From Sphingobium bisphenolivorans (GTDB lineage Bacteria > Pseudomonadota > Alphaproteobacteria > Sphingomonadales > Sphingomonadaceae), in the NCBI RefSeq assembly GCF_000412635.1, contig NZ_ASTG01000025.1:1-64000 (forward strand): a stretch of 64,000 nucleotides of DNA, written 5' to 3'. Position 1 is the first letter of the stretch. The number at the start of each line of letters is the position of its first letter. The position numbers were made by a program, and so were the translations under genes. Shown here in pieces: positions 35,218 through 43,845 of this stretch. The notes under the pieces were generated by a model. It was not told the origin of the DNA and ran no database searches. It saw only the letters and a program-made list of their open reading frames with translations.

Positions 35218-36103
35218 CGCCGACGAGGCTGGCGCAGAGGTCCTGCCTGCTACCGAGCTGGGCGAAACTGCCTACGCCAAGGTCAATCTGGCGCTTCATG
35301 TGCGCGGCAGGCGCGCGGACGGCTACCATGCGCTGGAAAGCCTGTTCGTTTTCGCGGAGCAGGGTGACGGCTTGTCTGGGGCCATCAGGGCAGACGGCAA
35401 GTTCCAACTTCGGTGCGAAGGACCCTTTGGACATCTGTTGGACGCCGATGCGGAAAACCTTGTGCTGAAAGCCGCGCGCTTTCTCCAGCGGCTTTTGGGC
35501 GAGAGCAGGGGCGCTGACTTGCTGCTCGTCAAGAATTTACCCGTAGCCTCGGGGATCGGCGGCGGATCGGCCGATGCGGCGGCGACGTTGCGCCTGCTGC
35601 TGCGCCTTTGGGAGGCGTCGATCGCGCCCGGGGAATTGCACGATCTGGCCCTGTCCCTCGGCTCCGACGTGCCGGCCTGCCTTGCCAGCGTCACGCAAAT
35701 GGTCACAGGCAGAGGCGAGGCGTTGCAGCGGCATGACGTTAATGGGCTCGATCGAAAACCGATGCTGCTCGTCAATCCTGGCGTAGCAGTCTCGACCGGG
35801 CGCATTTTCGCCGGGTGGGATCAGGTCGATCGTGGGCCGCTGCGCGCTGCCAGCCTTGGCGATCTGGTAAAGGATGGGCGCAACGATCTCCAGCCCGCCG
35901 CCATTGCGGACGCTCCCGTCATCGGACAGGTTCTTGAGGCGCTGAACCGTTGCGACGCTGTTCGTCTGGCGCGCATGTCGGGATCAGGTGCCACCTGTTT
36001 CGCCTTGTTCGACAACGCCGCCGCGCTCGCCCTGGCCGCGCAGGACCTGAGGGCCCAGTACCCCGAGTGGTGGGTTGCCGAGACGAGGATCAGAACGGCA
36101 TGA
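35204..36103 (+). CDS. ispE: 4-diphosphocytidyl-2-C-methyl-D-erythritol kinase
   Basis: Fourth step of the MEP isoprenoid pathway: ATP-dependent phosphorylation of CDP-ME. The 299-residue GHMP kinase shows AYAKVNLALHVRGRRADGYH near the N-terminus (Lys and substrate site), the ATP loop LPVASGIGGGSADAAATLR near residue 105, and motif 3 ARMSGSGATCFALF. The N-terminus is extended by about 20 residues compared with E. coli. The ATG at 35204 has GAGGCCGGAA upstream, inside the end of the TPR gene, and its stop overlaps the next ATG. Confidence 0.95.
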   Translation: MPHADADEAGAEVLPATELGETAYAKVNLALHVRGRRADGYHALESLFVFAEQGDGLSGAIRADGKFQLRCEGPFGHLLDADAENLVLKAARFLQRLLGESRGADLLLVKNLPVASGIGGGSADAAATLRLLLRLWEASIAPGELHDLALSLGSDVPACLASVTQMVTGRGEALQRHDVNGLDRKPMLLVNPGVAVSTGRIFAGWDQVDRGPLRAASLGDLVKDGRNDLQPAAIADAPVIGQVLEALNRCDAVRLARMSGSGATCFALFDNAAALALAAQDLRAQYPEWWVAETRIRTA

Positions 36104-36816
36104 ACGAAGCCTTCACGCAGATCGACGGCGGTGATCTCGATCTGCTCATCATCGCAGATCATGCCTCCGCCCATGTGCCTGCCGATGTCGACCTTGAAAT
36201 CGACGCCGCACTGCTGCGAAATCATATCGCCGTCGACATCGGTGTAACCGAAGTCAGCGCGCTGCTTGCGGAGCAACTGGGCTGCACCGCAATCCTCGGC
36301 GGAGTGTCGCGGCTCGTCATCGACCTGAACCGTGAGGATGACGCTCCGGGCCTGCTTCCCGTCATGAGCGACGGTCATGTCATTCCCGGCAACCGCCACG
36401 CCGATCTTGCCGACCGGATGATCCGTTTCCATCATCCTTATCATCACCAGATCACACAGTTGCTCGACGGCATGGGCTCGCCGTTCATCCTCTCTATCCA
36501 TAGCTTCACGCCCAAGTTGACGAGCGATCCCGGTCAGCAGCGCCCCTGGGACATCGGTATCCTCTACAATGAGGACGATCGAGCGGCACGTATCGCCATC
36601 CCCCTGCTGCGGGAGGCCGGCCTTCACGTTGGCGACCAGCTTCCCTATTCAGGCAAGCTTCTCAACGCGACCATGAACCGACATGCCGAGGCAAACGGCA
36701 TCCCCTATCTCGGCGTAGAGATGCGGCAGGATCTGGTTGGCGATGCTGCTGGGCAGCGCCGTTTCGCGGACATTCTGGGTCCTATTGCCCTGGAATGCCG
36801 CAGCAGGCTGGCCTGA
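36100..36816 (+). CDS. N-formylglutamate amidohydrolase family protein
   Basis: A 238-residue zinc hydrolase of the FGase (HutG-like) family. Conserved segments are ADHASAHVP near residue 20, RLVIDLNREDD, MIRFHHPYHHQI and HSFTP, which supply the metal His and Glu/Asp residues. Family members deformylate N-formylglutamate in histidine degradation, but no hut gene is nearby and many members have unknown acyl-amino acid substrates. The ATG overlaps the ispE stop (ATGA), and the stop overlaps the next gene (TGATG). Confidence 0.85.
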   Translation: MNEAFTQIDGGDLDLLIIADHASAHVPADVDLEIDAALLRNHIAVDIGVTEVSALLAEQLGCTAILGGVSRLVIDLNREDDAPGLLPVMSDGHVIPGNRHADLADRMIRFHHPYHHQITQLLDGMGSPFILSIHSFTPKLTSDPGQQRPWDIGILYNEDDRAARIAIPLLREAGLHVGDQLPYSGKLLNATMNRHAEANGIPYLGVEMRQDLVGDAAGQRRFADILGPIALECRSRLA

Positions 36817-37151
36817 TGAGGCGGGCATTGGTCGCGATGCTGTTCACGTTCCTCCCGGGCTGTGGCCGCGAGGCCGCGACGTCCTCCGATCGGCAAATCG
36901 CTTGCTCAGCATCACGCGGCGGACAGTTCGAGACACGTTGCTCGGTCGAACGGCGGGGGAACAACTTGACGTTACGGCATCAGGACGGTGGCTTCCGCCG
37001 CTTCCTCATCGTGTCGGACGGCCGGGGACTGCTGGCTGCAGACGGCGCGGAGCAAGCGAAGATCACGATCATCGGCAAGGACCGGATCGAACTGTCGGCC
37101 GGCGATCACCGATATCAACTGCCTGCGAAAATCGCGGACGTTTCGCGATGA
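36816..37151 (+). CDS. Small lipoprotein, function unknown
   Basis: A 111-residue predicted lipoprotein. MRRALVAMLFTFLPGC ends in a lipobox (L-P-G-C), so Cys16 would be lipidated; the mature part has two further cysteines (IACSAS, TRCSVE), which could form a disulfide, and a small beta-rich body (LTLRHQDGGFRRFLIV). Next to Cys is Gly, compatible with outer-membrane sorting. I do not recognise a family. The start overlaps the preceding stop by one base and the stop overlaps nnr, so expression is coupled to both. Confidence 0.75.
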   Translation: MRRALVAMLFTFLPGCGREAATSSDRQIACSASRGGQFETRCSVERRGNNLTLRHQDGGFRRFLIVSDGRGLLAADGAEQAKITIIGKDRIELSAGDHRYQLPAKIADVSR

Positions 37152-38542
37152 GCGGAGGCGAGACGATCCTGACAGCGGCGAAGATGCGGGCAGCGGAACA
37201 GGCACTGATTGCCAGCGGCGTGCCGGAATATGAGCTTATGGAGCGCGCCGGCGCGGCAGCGGCAGAGATCATCTGGCGCGTAGGCGGCAGGCGCGATCTG
37301 CTGATAGTCTGCGGCCCCGGCAATAATGGCGGCGATGGTTTCGTCATCGCCCGCCTGCTTCGCGCTCGGGGCGTGTCGGTCCGCCTTGCCGCGCTGGGGG
37401 AGAGCCGCACCCCCTCGAGCCAGCAGGCGAGGGCCGCCTGGGGCGGCCCGGTCGAAGATTTCGCGAGCGCGCGTCCCGCCGCGCAGGTCGTTGACGCGCT
37501 GTTCGGCACGGGTCTTTCAAGGGGCTTGGAACCTGCTGTCGCGGCACAACTATGCTCCCTGACAGGGCAAGCACAGTTCAGCTACGCGATCGATCTTCCC
37601 AGCGGCGTTGAGACGGACAGCGGCCGGTTTCTATCCCAAGTGCCTGCGTTCGGCCTCTGCATCGCGCTCGGCGCGTTCAAGCCAGCACATCTCCTATACC
37701 CTGCGGCAGGGTCCTTCGATCGCTTGATGTGTGCGGACATCGGCCTCGACATCGAAGGTGCTTGGCAACGCTTGCAGCCGCCTCATCTCACCACGCCAGG
37801 AACCACTTCCCACAAATATAGTAGAGGGTTGGTGACCGTGATCGGCGGAGCGATGGCGGGCGCAAGTTGGCTGGCCTGCAACGCCGCTGCCAGATCCGGC
37901 GCCGGCATGGTTCGGCATCTGCTTGCCGATGCAGGCGGTGCTGGTCTGAACGCGATCGTGAGCCAGCGGGCATCCTCCGCCAGCCAGCTGGAAGATGCGC
38001 TTCGGGACAGGAGGATCGGCGCCTTGCTGATTGGGCCAGGTCTTGGACGCGACCCTGCCGCCGGCCCGCGCCTTCGCGCTGCGCTGGAGAGCGGCCATCC
38101 GCTCGTGCTTGACGCGGATGCCCTGAACCTGCTGGCTGATAAAAGTGTCGGGAACATCCCCGTCGGGTCCATCCTGACTCCCCATGAGGGCGAGTTCATC
38201 CGCTTGTTCGTCGATCTGCCGGGCAGTAAGATCGATCGCGCCCTGGCAGCGGCAGAGCAGACCCGCTCGGTCGTCATCTATAAGGGCGCCGACACCGTCA
38301 TTGCCGCACCGGATGGCAGGGTGGCGGTTGCGGCCACCGGTTCGAACTGGCTTTCCACCGCCGGGACGGGCGATGTGCTGGCGGGTCTGGCCGCGGGACG
38401 ACTGGCAACGACCCACGATCCTTTCCGCGCCGCCTGCGAGGCCGTCTGGCTGCACGGCGATGCCGCGCGCCGCGCCGGCGCGGCCTTTGTCGCTGATGAT
38501 TTGATTGTCGGGTTGCCAGCGTCTATCGCCTCCCGCTTGTGA
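37148..38542 (+). CDS. nnr: Bifunctional NAD(P)HX epimerase/dehydratase
   Basis: Metabolite-repair enzyme that restores hydrated NAD(P)H. The N-terminal YjeF domain (residues about 1-205; CGPGNNGGDGFVIARLL) interconverts R- and S-NAD(P)HX; the C-terminal ribokinase-like domain (about 215-464; LDADALNLLAD, ILTPHEGEFIRLF, STAGTGDVLAGL) dehydrates S-NAD(P)HX using ADP. The 464 residues are slightly short of the roughly 500 usual for the fusion. The ATG overlaps the lipoprotein stop; a frame open from 36737 is not used. Confidence 0.94.
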   Translation: MSGGETILTAAKMRAAEQALIASGVPEYELMERAGAAAAEIIWRVGGRRDLLIVCGPGNNGGDGFVIARLLRARGVSVRLAALGESRTPSSQQARAAWGGPVEDFASARPAAQVVDALFGTGLSRGLEPAVAAQLCSLTGQAQFSYAIDLPSGVETDSGRFLSQVPAFGLCIALGAFKPAHLLYPAAGSFDRLMCADIGLDIEGAWQRLQPPHLTTPGTTSHKYSRGLVTVIGGAMAGASWLACNAAARSGAGMVRHLLADAGGAGLNAIVSQRASSASQLEDALRDRRIGALLIGPGLGRDPAAGPRLRAALESGHPLVLDADALNLLADKSVGNIPVGSILTPHEGEFIRLFVDLPGSKIDRALAAAEQTRSVVIYKGADTVIAAPDGRVAVAATGSNWLSTAGTGDVLAGLAAGRLATTHDPFRAACEAVWLHGDAARRAGAAFVADDLIVGLPASIASRL

Positions 38543-39744
38543 ACGATCCAGATACCGACCTCATCATCCGCATCGCCGCCAAGGGCGACGGCGTCACCGC
38601 GTCCGGGCGCCACGTCGCCCTTGCGGCACCGGGTGACCGTGTCGCCGCCGATGGCAGTCTCCTGCGCGGGCCGCATCATGTGGAAGCGCCCTGCCGCCAC
38701 TTCCCGACATGCGGCGGATGCGAGCTGCAGCATATCGATGACGAAGCTTATGCCGATTTCGTGACGGCGCGGGTTACGGGTGCCCTCGCATCGCAGCAGA
38801 TCAAGCCGCGCATCATCCTCCCGCCCCACATCTCGCCGCCGCAAGCACGTCGGCGGGCGTCCTTGCGTGCCGTTCGGCAGGGCAAGAATGTCGTCATCGG
38901 CTTCGCTGAGTCCGGTAGCCATTCGCTTGTCGACCTCACGATGTGCGAGGTGCTTGACCCACGACTGTTCGACCTGCTTGCGCCCTTGCGGAAGCTGGGC
39001 CTGCTCGTTCTACCGGACAAGCGCGCCGCGCATATAAGAATGTCGATTGCGGACCAAGGTATCGACCTAGTGCTGGAGGGCGTGCGGGTAGCAGGATTGG
39101 CGGCTGACGAGGCGCTGCTTGATTTTGCCCGAGGGCTTGGCCTTGCCCGGCTCACGATCGACGAAGGGGACGGCCCGCAGACGCGGTGGGAGCCAGAGCC
39201 GGTCACCGCCACCTTCGGCGGTGTCGCGGTCGCCTTTCCCCCCTTCGCCTTTCTCCAGGCGACGCCGGACGGGGAGGCCGCTTTGGTGGAAGCGGTGCAA
39301 GATGCCCTACCCGCGCAAGGGGCGGTGGCGGACCTGTTCTGCGGCCTTGGCACCTTCGCGCTGGCTGTGGGCGAGGATCGGCCGGTCTATGCGGCAGAGG
39401 GCGCGCGCGACCTGCTGCTGGCCCTCAAGGCCGCTGCGAACCGCGCCCAGCGCCGGATGGCGGCGGATCACCGCGATCTGTTCAGACGGCCCTTGACCCC
39501 GGCGGAACTCGATCGCTTCGCCGCGATCATCATCGATCCACCCCGGGCAGGAGCGCGGGAACAGGCGCTGCAACTGGCTGACTCGTCGGTTCCGGTCATC
39601 GCCTATGTTTCCTGCAACCCGGCGAGCTTCGCGCGCGACGCCGCGCATCTTCTGGCGGGAGGCTACCAGCTCGATACCATCAAGGCCGTCGGCCAGTTTC
39701 GATGGTCGACCCATGTCGAACTGGTAGGCGTCTTCCGCCGCTGA
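38539..39744 (+). CDS. rlmD: 23S rRNA (uracil-C5)-methyltransferase, RlmD/RumA family
   Basis: SAM-dependent 5-methyluridine methyltransferase, likely acting on 23S rRNA U1939. The 401-residue protein has a short TRAM-like N-terminus, the 4Fe-4S cysteines CRHFPTCGGC plus TMCEVLD, SAM motif VADLFCGLGTFALAV near residue 265, and the catalytic nucleophile in YVSCNPASFARD. Substrate site within the family (U747, U1939 or tRNA U54) cannot be proved from sequence. It starts with GTG overlapping the nnr stop (GTGA) and ends the long operon at a strong terminator. Confidence 0.88.
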   Translation: MNDPDTDLIIRIAAKGDGVTASGRHVALAAPGDRVAADGSLLRGPHHVEAPCRHFPTCGGCELQHIDDEAYADFVTARVTGALASQQIKPRIILPPHISPPQARRRASLRAVRQGKNVVIGFAESGSHSLVDLTMCEVLDPRLFDLLAPLRKLGLLVLPDKRAAHIRMSIADQGIDLVLEGVRVAGLAADEALLDFARGLGLARLTIDEGDGPQTRWEPEPVTATFGGVAVAFPPFAFLQATPDGEAALVEAVQDALPAQGAVADLFCGLGTFALAVGEDRPVYAAEGARDLLLALKAAANRAQRRMAADHRDLFRRPLTPAELDRFAAIIIDPPRAGAREQALQLADSSVPVIAYVSCNPASFARDAAHLLAGGYQLDTIKAVGQFRWSTHVELVGVFRR

Positions 39745-39755
39745 CCCAAGCTGCC

Positions 39756-39789
39756 CCTCTCGCCGTCCAGAAGGCGGCGAGAGGATTTT
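39756..39789 (+). terminator. Rho-independent terminator of the ETF-QO to rlmD operon
   Basis: A 10-bp perfect stem (CCTCTCGCCG 39756-39765, CGGCGAGAGG 39775-39784) is followed by ATTTT. It begins 11 bases after the rlmD-type stop. The hairpin also lies just past the convergent ornithine decarboxylase stop, but without a U-run in that direction. Confidence 0.88.
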
Positions 39790-40982
39790 CAACCCAGCTT
39801 GATGACGGTCGCGACCCGGCGCGCAGGCGCGGGATCGGCATAGAGGCTTGCCATCGGCTCATCCCCCACTTCGACCACGGCCTCCGACGTGAAGCCGTTG
39901 AAGCCGGTGCGCATGGCCGCGCCATAGGCGCCCAGCATGCCGATTTCGATATAGTCGCCGGCCTGCACGTCTTCCGGCAACATGAAGGGGCCAACCATAT
40001 GGTCCATGTCGTCGCAGGTTGGGCCATAGAAGGAGAAGCCGGTCAGTTCCGCCTCGCTTTCCTCTTCGCGCAACAGAGCGACGGGGAAGCGCCATCCAAT
40101 GTGCGCGGCGTCGAACAACGCGCCATAGGCGCCATCGTTGATGTAAAGCTCCGTGCCCCGGCGGCGCTCCACGCGCACCACGACCGAGCTATATTCCGCC
40201 GAGAGCGCACGGCCCGGTTCGCACCACAGTTCCGATGAATAGCTGACCGGCAGGCTTTCAAAGCCGCGATGGATCGCCTCGAAATAATTTTCGAGCGCAA
40301 CCGGCTCCATGCCCGGATAGATGGACGGGAAGCCGCCGCCGACATCGATGATATCGACGGTGACGGCTGCATCGACAATCGCGGCACGAACACGCTCGAT
40401 GGCATCGCTGTACGCCTGGGGGCTCATGGCCTGGCTGCCGACATGGAAGCAGATGCCGAGCGCATCGGCCGCCTGGCGGGTCGCCATCAGCAGTTCGCTG
40501 GTTTCGCCCAGTTCAGCGCCGAACTTGGACGCGAGGCTGAGTTCCGAATGTTCGGACGAGACGCGCAGGCGCACGCAAAGCTCAAGGTCCGTCGCATCAT
40601 TGGTGGCGCGCATGATCTTCGCCAGCTCGTCGAGTGTATCGAGCGAGAAGGTGCGGACGCCATGGACGTGGTACGCCTCTGCGATCGCTTCCTCGGCCTT
40701 GACCGGGTGCATGAAGCAAAGCTTCGCCTGACCTTCCAGCGTTTCTGCCACCAGACGCACTTCCGCGATCGACGCGACGTCGAAATGCGTGATGCCCGAT
40801 GCGAACAAGGTACGGATCAGATCAGGAGACGGATTCGCCTTGACGGCATAGAGCGAGCGCCCCGGAAACTTCTCAGCGAAGAATCGCGCGGCCCGGGCTG
40901 CTGCCTGGGGACGAACAAGCGTTACCGGTGCTGCCGGTGTGAGGGCGGTTGCTACCCCCAGCGCGCTATGATGCTTGTGCAA
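39789..40982 (-). CDS. Ornithine decarboxylase-type PLP decarboxylase
   Basis: Fold-type III PLP enzyme that makes putrescine from ornithine (lysine may also be used). The 397-residue protein has the PLP Lys in SLYAVKANPSP near residue 48, the phosphate-binding IDVGGGFPSIYPG, CEPGRAL, and the active-site Cys-Asp of GPTCDDMDHM. No ATG exists at the N-terminus; a TTG at 40982 nine bases after GGAGG gives MHKHHSALGV and is the best start. That SD lies inside a stable hairpin (see leader). The gene follows nspC and the dehydrogenase on the same strand, forming a polyamine cluster, but has its own promoter. Confidence 0.92.
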   Translation of the reverse strand: MHKHHSALGVATALTPAAPVTLVRPQAAARAARFFAEKFPGRSLYAVKANPSPDLIRTLFASGITHFDVASIAEVRLVAETLEGQAKLCFMHPVKAEEAIAEAYHVHGVRTFSLDTLDELAKIMRATNDATDLELCVRLRVSSEHSELSLASKFGAELGETSELLMATRQAADALGICFHVGSQAMSPQAYSDAIERVRAAIVDAAVTVDIIDVGGGFPSIYPGMEPVALENYFEAIHRGFESLPVSYSSELWCEPGRALSAEYSSVVVRVERRRGTELYINDGAYGALFDAAHIGWRFPVALLREEESEAELTGFSFYGPTCDDMDHMVGPFMLPEDVQAGDYIEIGMLGAYGAAMRTGFNGFTSEAVVEVGDEPMASLYADPAPARRVATVIKLG

Positions 40983-41050
40983 CTCAAGGGACCTCCAGTG
41001 TAGTCGTTGGCAAACAAGCTGCCTTGCGGTGGAAGTCCCATGGGGCAGCG
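40983..41050 (-). promoter_or_regulatory. speF-like leader RNA sequestering the decarboxylase SD
   Basis: On the minus strand GGGACTTCC (41031-41039) pairs over nine positions, one G-U, with GGAGGTCCC (40988-40996), which contains the only SD of the TTG start. A smaller GGCA/TGCC hairpin and CCGCAAGGC lie inside. Alphaproteobacterial ornithine decarboxylase genes are known to carry the conserved speF leader motif; this looks like a member by position and structure, but I cannot run the covariance model. Confidence 0.6.
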
Positions 41051-41057
41051 GAAGGGC

Positions 41058-41086
41058 GATATATGCGGCAGGGGTCCCACTGTAAA
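41058..41086 (-). promoter_or_regulatory. Promoter of the ornithine decarboxylase gene
   Basis: Minus-strand TTTACA (41081-41086) and TATATC (41058-41063) are separated by 17 bases, a good vegetative promoter. The predicted start near 41051 gives a leader of about 68 bases carrying the SD-sequestering hairpin. Confidence 0.6.
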
Positions 41087-41130
41087 GCGCGCGTGTAAAT
41101 TTTGTTGCGCGCCCAGCTACGAAACGTGCG

Positions 41131-42303
41131 TCAGGAGAGGCGAGACTTGAAGTCCTCATAGGAAAAGCGGCGGATTTCCTTGAGTTCGTCCGTATCGGAG
41201 TTCCACAGCCAGATGCCGGGCAGGGGTACACCGTTGAATGTATTGGTCTTCACCATCGAGTAGTGTGCCTGGTCGAGGAAAGCGATCCGCCGGCCCGGAG
41301 TCGCGCCGCCGGGGACTCGATAGTCGCCTATGATGTCGCCGGCGAGGCAGGAGGGGCCACCGAGTCTCGTCACGGAACCGTCCGCTTCCTCATGCAGCAT
41401 GGCGGGGCGGTATGGAGCCTCTATCACGTCCGGCATGTGGCAGGTCGCCGAGATATCCGTGATCGCGACGGGCATGCCATTGTCGATGACGTCCAGAATT
41501 TCGCCGACCAGAATGCCGGCGTCGAGCGCCATCGCTTCGCCAGGTTCGATATAGAGTTGCAGGCCGGTCTGCGCCTTGATCTTCTGGAGGAAGGCAATCA
41601 GATCATCGATCTGGTAGTCGGCGCGGGTGACATGATGGCCACCGCCGAAATTCAGCCACTTAAGGCCACCGACATGCGGCATGACGCGCGATTCAATTGC
41701 CGCCCAGGTGCGTTCAAGCGGCAGGAAATCCTGTTCGCACAGATTATGGACGTGTAGGCCGTCCACTCCGTCCAGATGCTCCGCGCGCAGCTGATCGATG
41801 GGGAAACCAAGACGGCTGTGCGGCTGCGATGGGTCGTATTTGGGCACTTCGCCCTCCGCGTGGAGGGGATTGATGCGCAGGCCGATGTCGAAGTTCACAC
41901 CGTTCTTGCGAGCCTCTTCCATGACGGGCCTCAGCCGCCCGATCTGGCCGGGGCTGTTGAAAATGACATGGTCCGAGATGGGGAGGATTTCGGCCAAGTC
42001 TTCAGGCTTGTAGGCCGCGCAATAGGTCGCGATTTCGCCGCGATATTCCTCATGCGCGAGACGGGCTTCGTAGATGCCGGAGGCGCAGACGCCGTCGAGA
42101 TATTCGCCGATCACGGGACCCAGCGACCACATGGAAAAAGCCTTTAGCGCGCCCAGCACCTTGATGCCTGCCCGGTCGCGGATGTCACGCAGCACGCTGA
42201 GGTTGCGGCGAACCGCGGCCTCGTCCACCACGAAGGCGGGCGAGGGGACGCGGTGCAGATCGAAATGCGCGAAAGCGGCGGGATCGCCGGCTTTGGTTTC
42301 CAT
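41131..42303 (-). CDS. nspC: Carboxy(nor)spermidine decarboxylase
   Basis: PLP enzyme that decarboxylates carboxyspermidine to spermidine (or carboxynorspermidine to norspermidine). The 390-residue alanine-racemase-fold protein has the PLP Lys in GALKAFSMWSL near residue 48, the DIGLRINPLHAEG segment, LNFGGGHHVTRADY and a C-terminal GPSCLAGDIIGDY active-site segment. The ATG at 42303 has GGAAAG upstream. It lies after the dehydrogenase gene with a palindromic repeat between, and before the ornithine decarboxylase gene. Confidence 0.93.
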   Translation of the reverse strand: METKAGDPAAFAHFDLHRVPSPAFVVDEAAVRRNLSVLRDIRDRAGIKVLGALKAFSMWSLGPVIGEYLDGVCASGIYEARLAHEEYRGEIATYCAAYKPEDLAEILPISDHVIFNSPGQIGRLRPVMEEARKNGVNFDIGLRINPLHAEGEVPKYDPSQPHSRLGFPIDQLRAEHLDGVDGLHVHNLCEQDFLPLERTWAAIESRVMPHVGGLKWLNFGGGHHVTRADYQIDDLIAFLQKIKAQTGLQLYIEPGEAMALDAGILVGEILDVIDNGMPVAITDISATCHMPDVIEAPYRPAMLHEEADGSVTRLGGPSCLAGDIIGDYRVPGGATPGRRIAFLDQAHYSMVKTNTFNGVPLPGIWLWNSDTDELKEIRRFSYEDFKSRLS

Positions 42304-42328
42304 GGGTCTTTCCACTCCAGGCACCTCC

Positions 42329-42417
42329 ACCGTCACCCCGGGGCTTGACCGGGGTCCCGCTGCCTCAAGCAACGGTAGAGAAGAAGCGGGACCCCGGCTC
42401 AGCGCCGGGGTGACGGT
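42329..42417. repeat. 33-bp imperfect palindromic intergenic repeat
   Basis: Arms of 33 bases (42329-42361 and 42385-42417) match in reverse complement except for four or five positions; each arm starts ACCGTCACCCCGG and ends GGGTCCCGCT. The 23-base centre is unrelated. This is of the REP-like type common between genes in alphaproteobacteria. It lies between the dehydrogenase and nspC and, in RNA, would form a long hairpin that may modulate the ratio of the two products. Confidence 0.85.
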
Positions 42418-42430
42418 TCGTGACGAATCG

Positions 42431-43648
42431 TCAGAAATCCAGCGGCGCGTCCAGTTCCTTCACCTGCCAGGGCAGACCGTGCTTGTTCAGCATGTCCATG
42501 AAGGGATCGGGATCGAACTGTTCGATGTTGAACACGCCCCCCTCTCCATTCGCGCCCTTCCATGCGCCGGTGAGCATGAGTGCCGCACCGATCATCGCGG
42601 GGACGCCGGTGGTGTAGCTCACCGCCTGGTTGCCCGTTTCGGCATAGGCGTCCTCATGGTCGCAGACATTATAGACATAGACGGTCTTCTTCTGACCGTC
42701 CTTCTCGCCGGTAGCGATGTCGCCGATATTGGTCTTGCCCTTGGTGGTCGAACCCAGGCTCGACGGTTCGGGCAGCACGGCCTTGAGGAACTGAAGCGGG
42801 ATGATTTCCTGGCCATTGTAGATGACCGGATCGATCCGGGTCATGCCGACATTCTGCAGCACTTCGAGATGCTTGAGATAGGCGTCGCCGAACGTCATCC
42901 AGAAGCGGATGCGCTTGATTTCGGGATAGTGTTTGGCAAGCGATTCCAGTTCCTCATGATACATGAGGTACATGTTCTTCTCGCCCACCTGATCGAAGTC
43001 GAAAACCTGCTTGTGCTTGAGCGCGGGGCCTTCGACCCACTTGCCGCCTTCCCAGTGGCGTGACGGAGCGGTGACTTCGCGGATGTTGATTTCCGGGTTG
43101 AAGTTGGTGGCGAAATGCTGGCCATGGTCGCCGCCATTGCAGTCGAGAATATCGAGCGTGTCGATCCGGTCGAGCAGATGCTTCTTGATGTAGGACGCGA
43201 AAACGCTGGTGACGCCGGGATCGAAGCCCGAGCCCAGCAGCGCCATGATGCCGGCTTTCTTGAACCGCTCCTGATAGGCCCACTGCCAGCTATATTCGAA
43301 CTTCGCCGTGTCGCGCGGTTCGTAATTGGCGGTGTCGAGATAGTCGGTCTTGGTCGCGAGGCAGGCGTCCATGATCGCCAGGTCCTGATAGGGCAGGGCC
43401 AGGTTCACCACCAGCTTGGGCTGGACCTTTTCGATGAGCGCAATCGTCTCTTCGACATTGTCGGCGTCAACCTGCGCCACGTCGATGATGACGCCGGTGC
43501 GGGCCTTGACCGATTCGGCGACCTTCTCGCAGCTGATGATGCGGCGGCTGGCGAGCGTGATATGGCTGAAAATGTCAGGGTTCATCGCCATCTTGTGAAC
43601 CGCGACAGACCCGACGCCGCCCGCGCCGATGACCAGAACCTTGCTCAA
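42431..43648 (-). CDS. Carboxy(nor)spermidine dehydrogenase (saccharopine dehydrogenase family)
   Basis: Expected to condense aspartate beta-semialdehyde with putrescine using NADPH to give carboxyspermidine, replacing the S-adenosylmethionine route to spermidine. The 405-residue protein has the Rossmann motif KVLVIGAGGVGSVAVHKM at the N-terminus, LALPYQDLAIMDACL and a C-terminal GVPAMIGAALMLTGAW. No ATG fits; TTG at 43648 (LSKVLVIG) with GGAG eight bases before is the best start. The product assignment comes from the family and from nspC next to it. Confidence 0.9.
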   Translation of the reverse strand: MSKVLVIGAGGVGSVAVHKMAMNPDIFSHITLASRRIISCEKVAESVKARTGVIIDVAQVDADNVEETIALIEKVQPKLVVNLALPYQDLAIMDACLATKTDYLDTANYEPRDTAKFEYSWQWAYQERFKKAGIMALLGSGFDPGVTSVFASYIKKHLLDRIDTLDILDCNGGDHGQHFATNFNPEINIREVTAPSRHWEGGKWVEGPALKHKQVFDFDQVGEKNMYLMYHEELESLAKHYPEIKRIRFWMTFGDAYLKHLEVLQNVGMTRIDPVIYNGQEIIPLQFLKAVLPEPSSLGSTTKGKTNIGDIATGEKDGQKKTVYVYNVCDHEDAYAETGNQAVSYTTGVPAMIGAALMLTGAWKGANGEGGVFNIEQFDPDPFMDMLNKHGLPWQVKELDAPLDF

Positions 43649-43745
43649 TTCAACTGCTCCATGCGTGAAGCGCGCCCGATGCGCGAAAGCGCCCATATAG
43701 GGAGTTGGCGTTACAGCGCAAAGTCAGACTGTGGATACCACCCTC

Positions 43746-43834
43746 GTCATCCCTGCGAAGGCTGTGACCGATCTCCTGCCGCTGCACCGAGCGAACTCTT
43801 ACGGGAGATGGCTTCCTGCTTTCGCGGGAGGGAC
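43746..43834. repeat. Degenerate palindromic repeat
   Basis: Arms beginning GTCATCCCTGCGAAGGC (43746) and ending GCTTTCGCGGGAGGGAC (43834) are about two-thirds complementary over 32 bases, an eroded REP-like element between the dehydrogenase promoter region and the GFA-family gene end. It accounts for most of this 197-base gap. Confidence 0.6.
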
Positions 43835-43845
43835 AATTGAATTTT

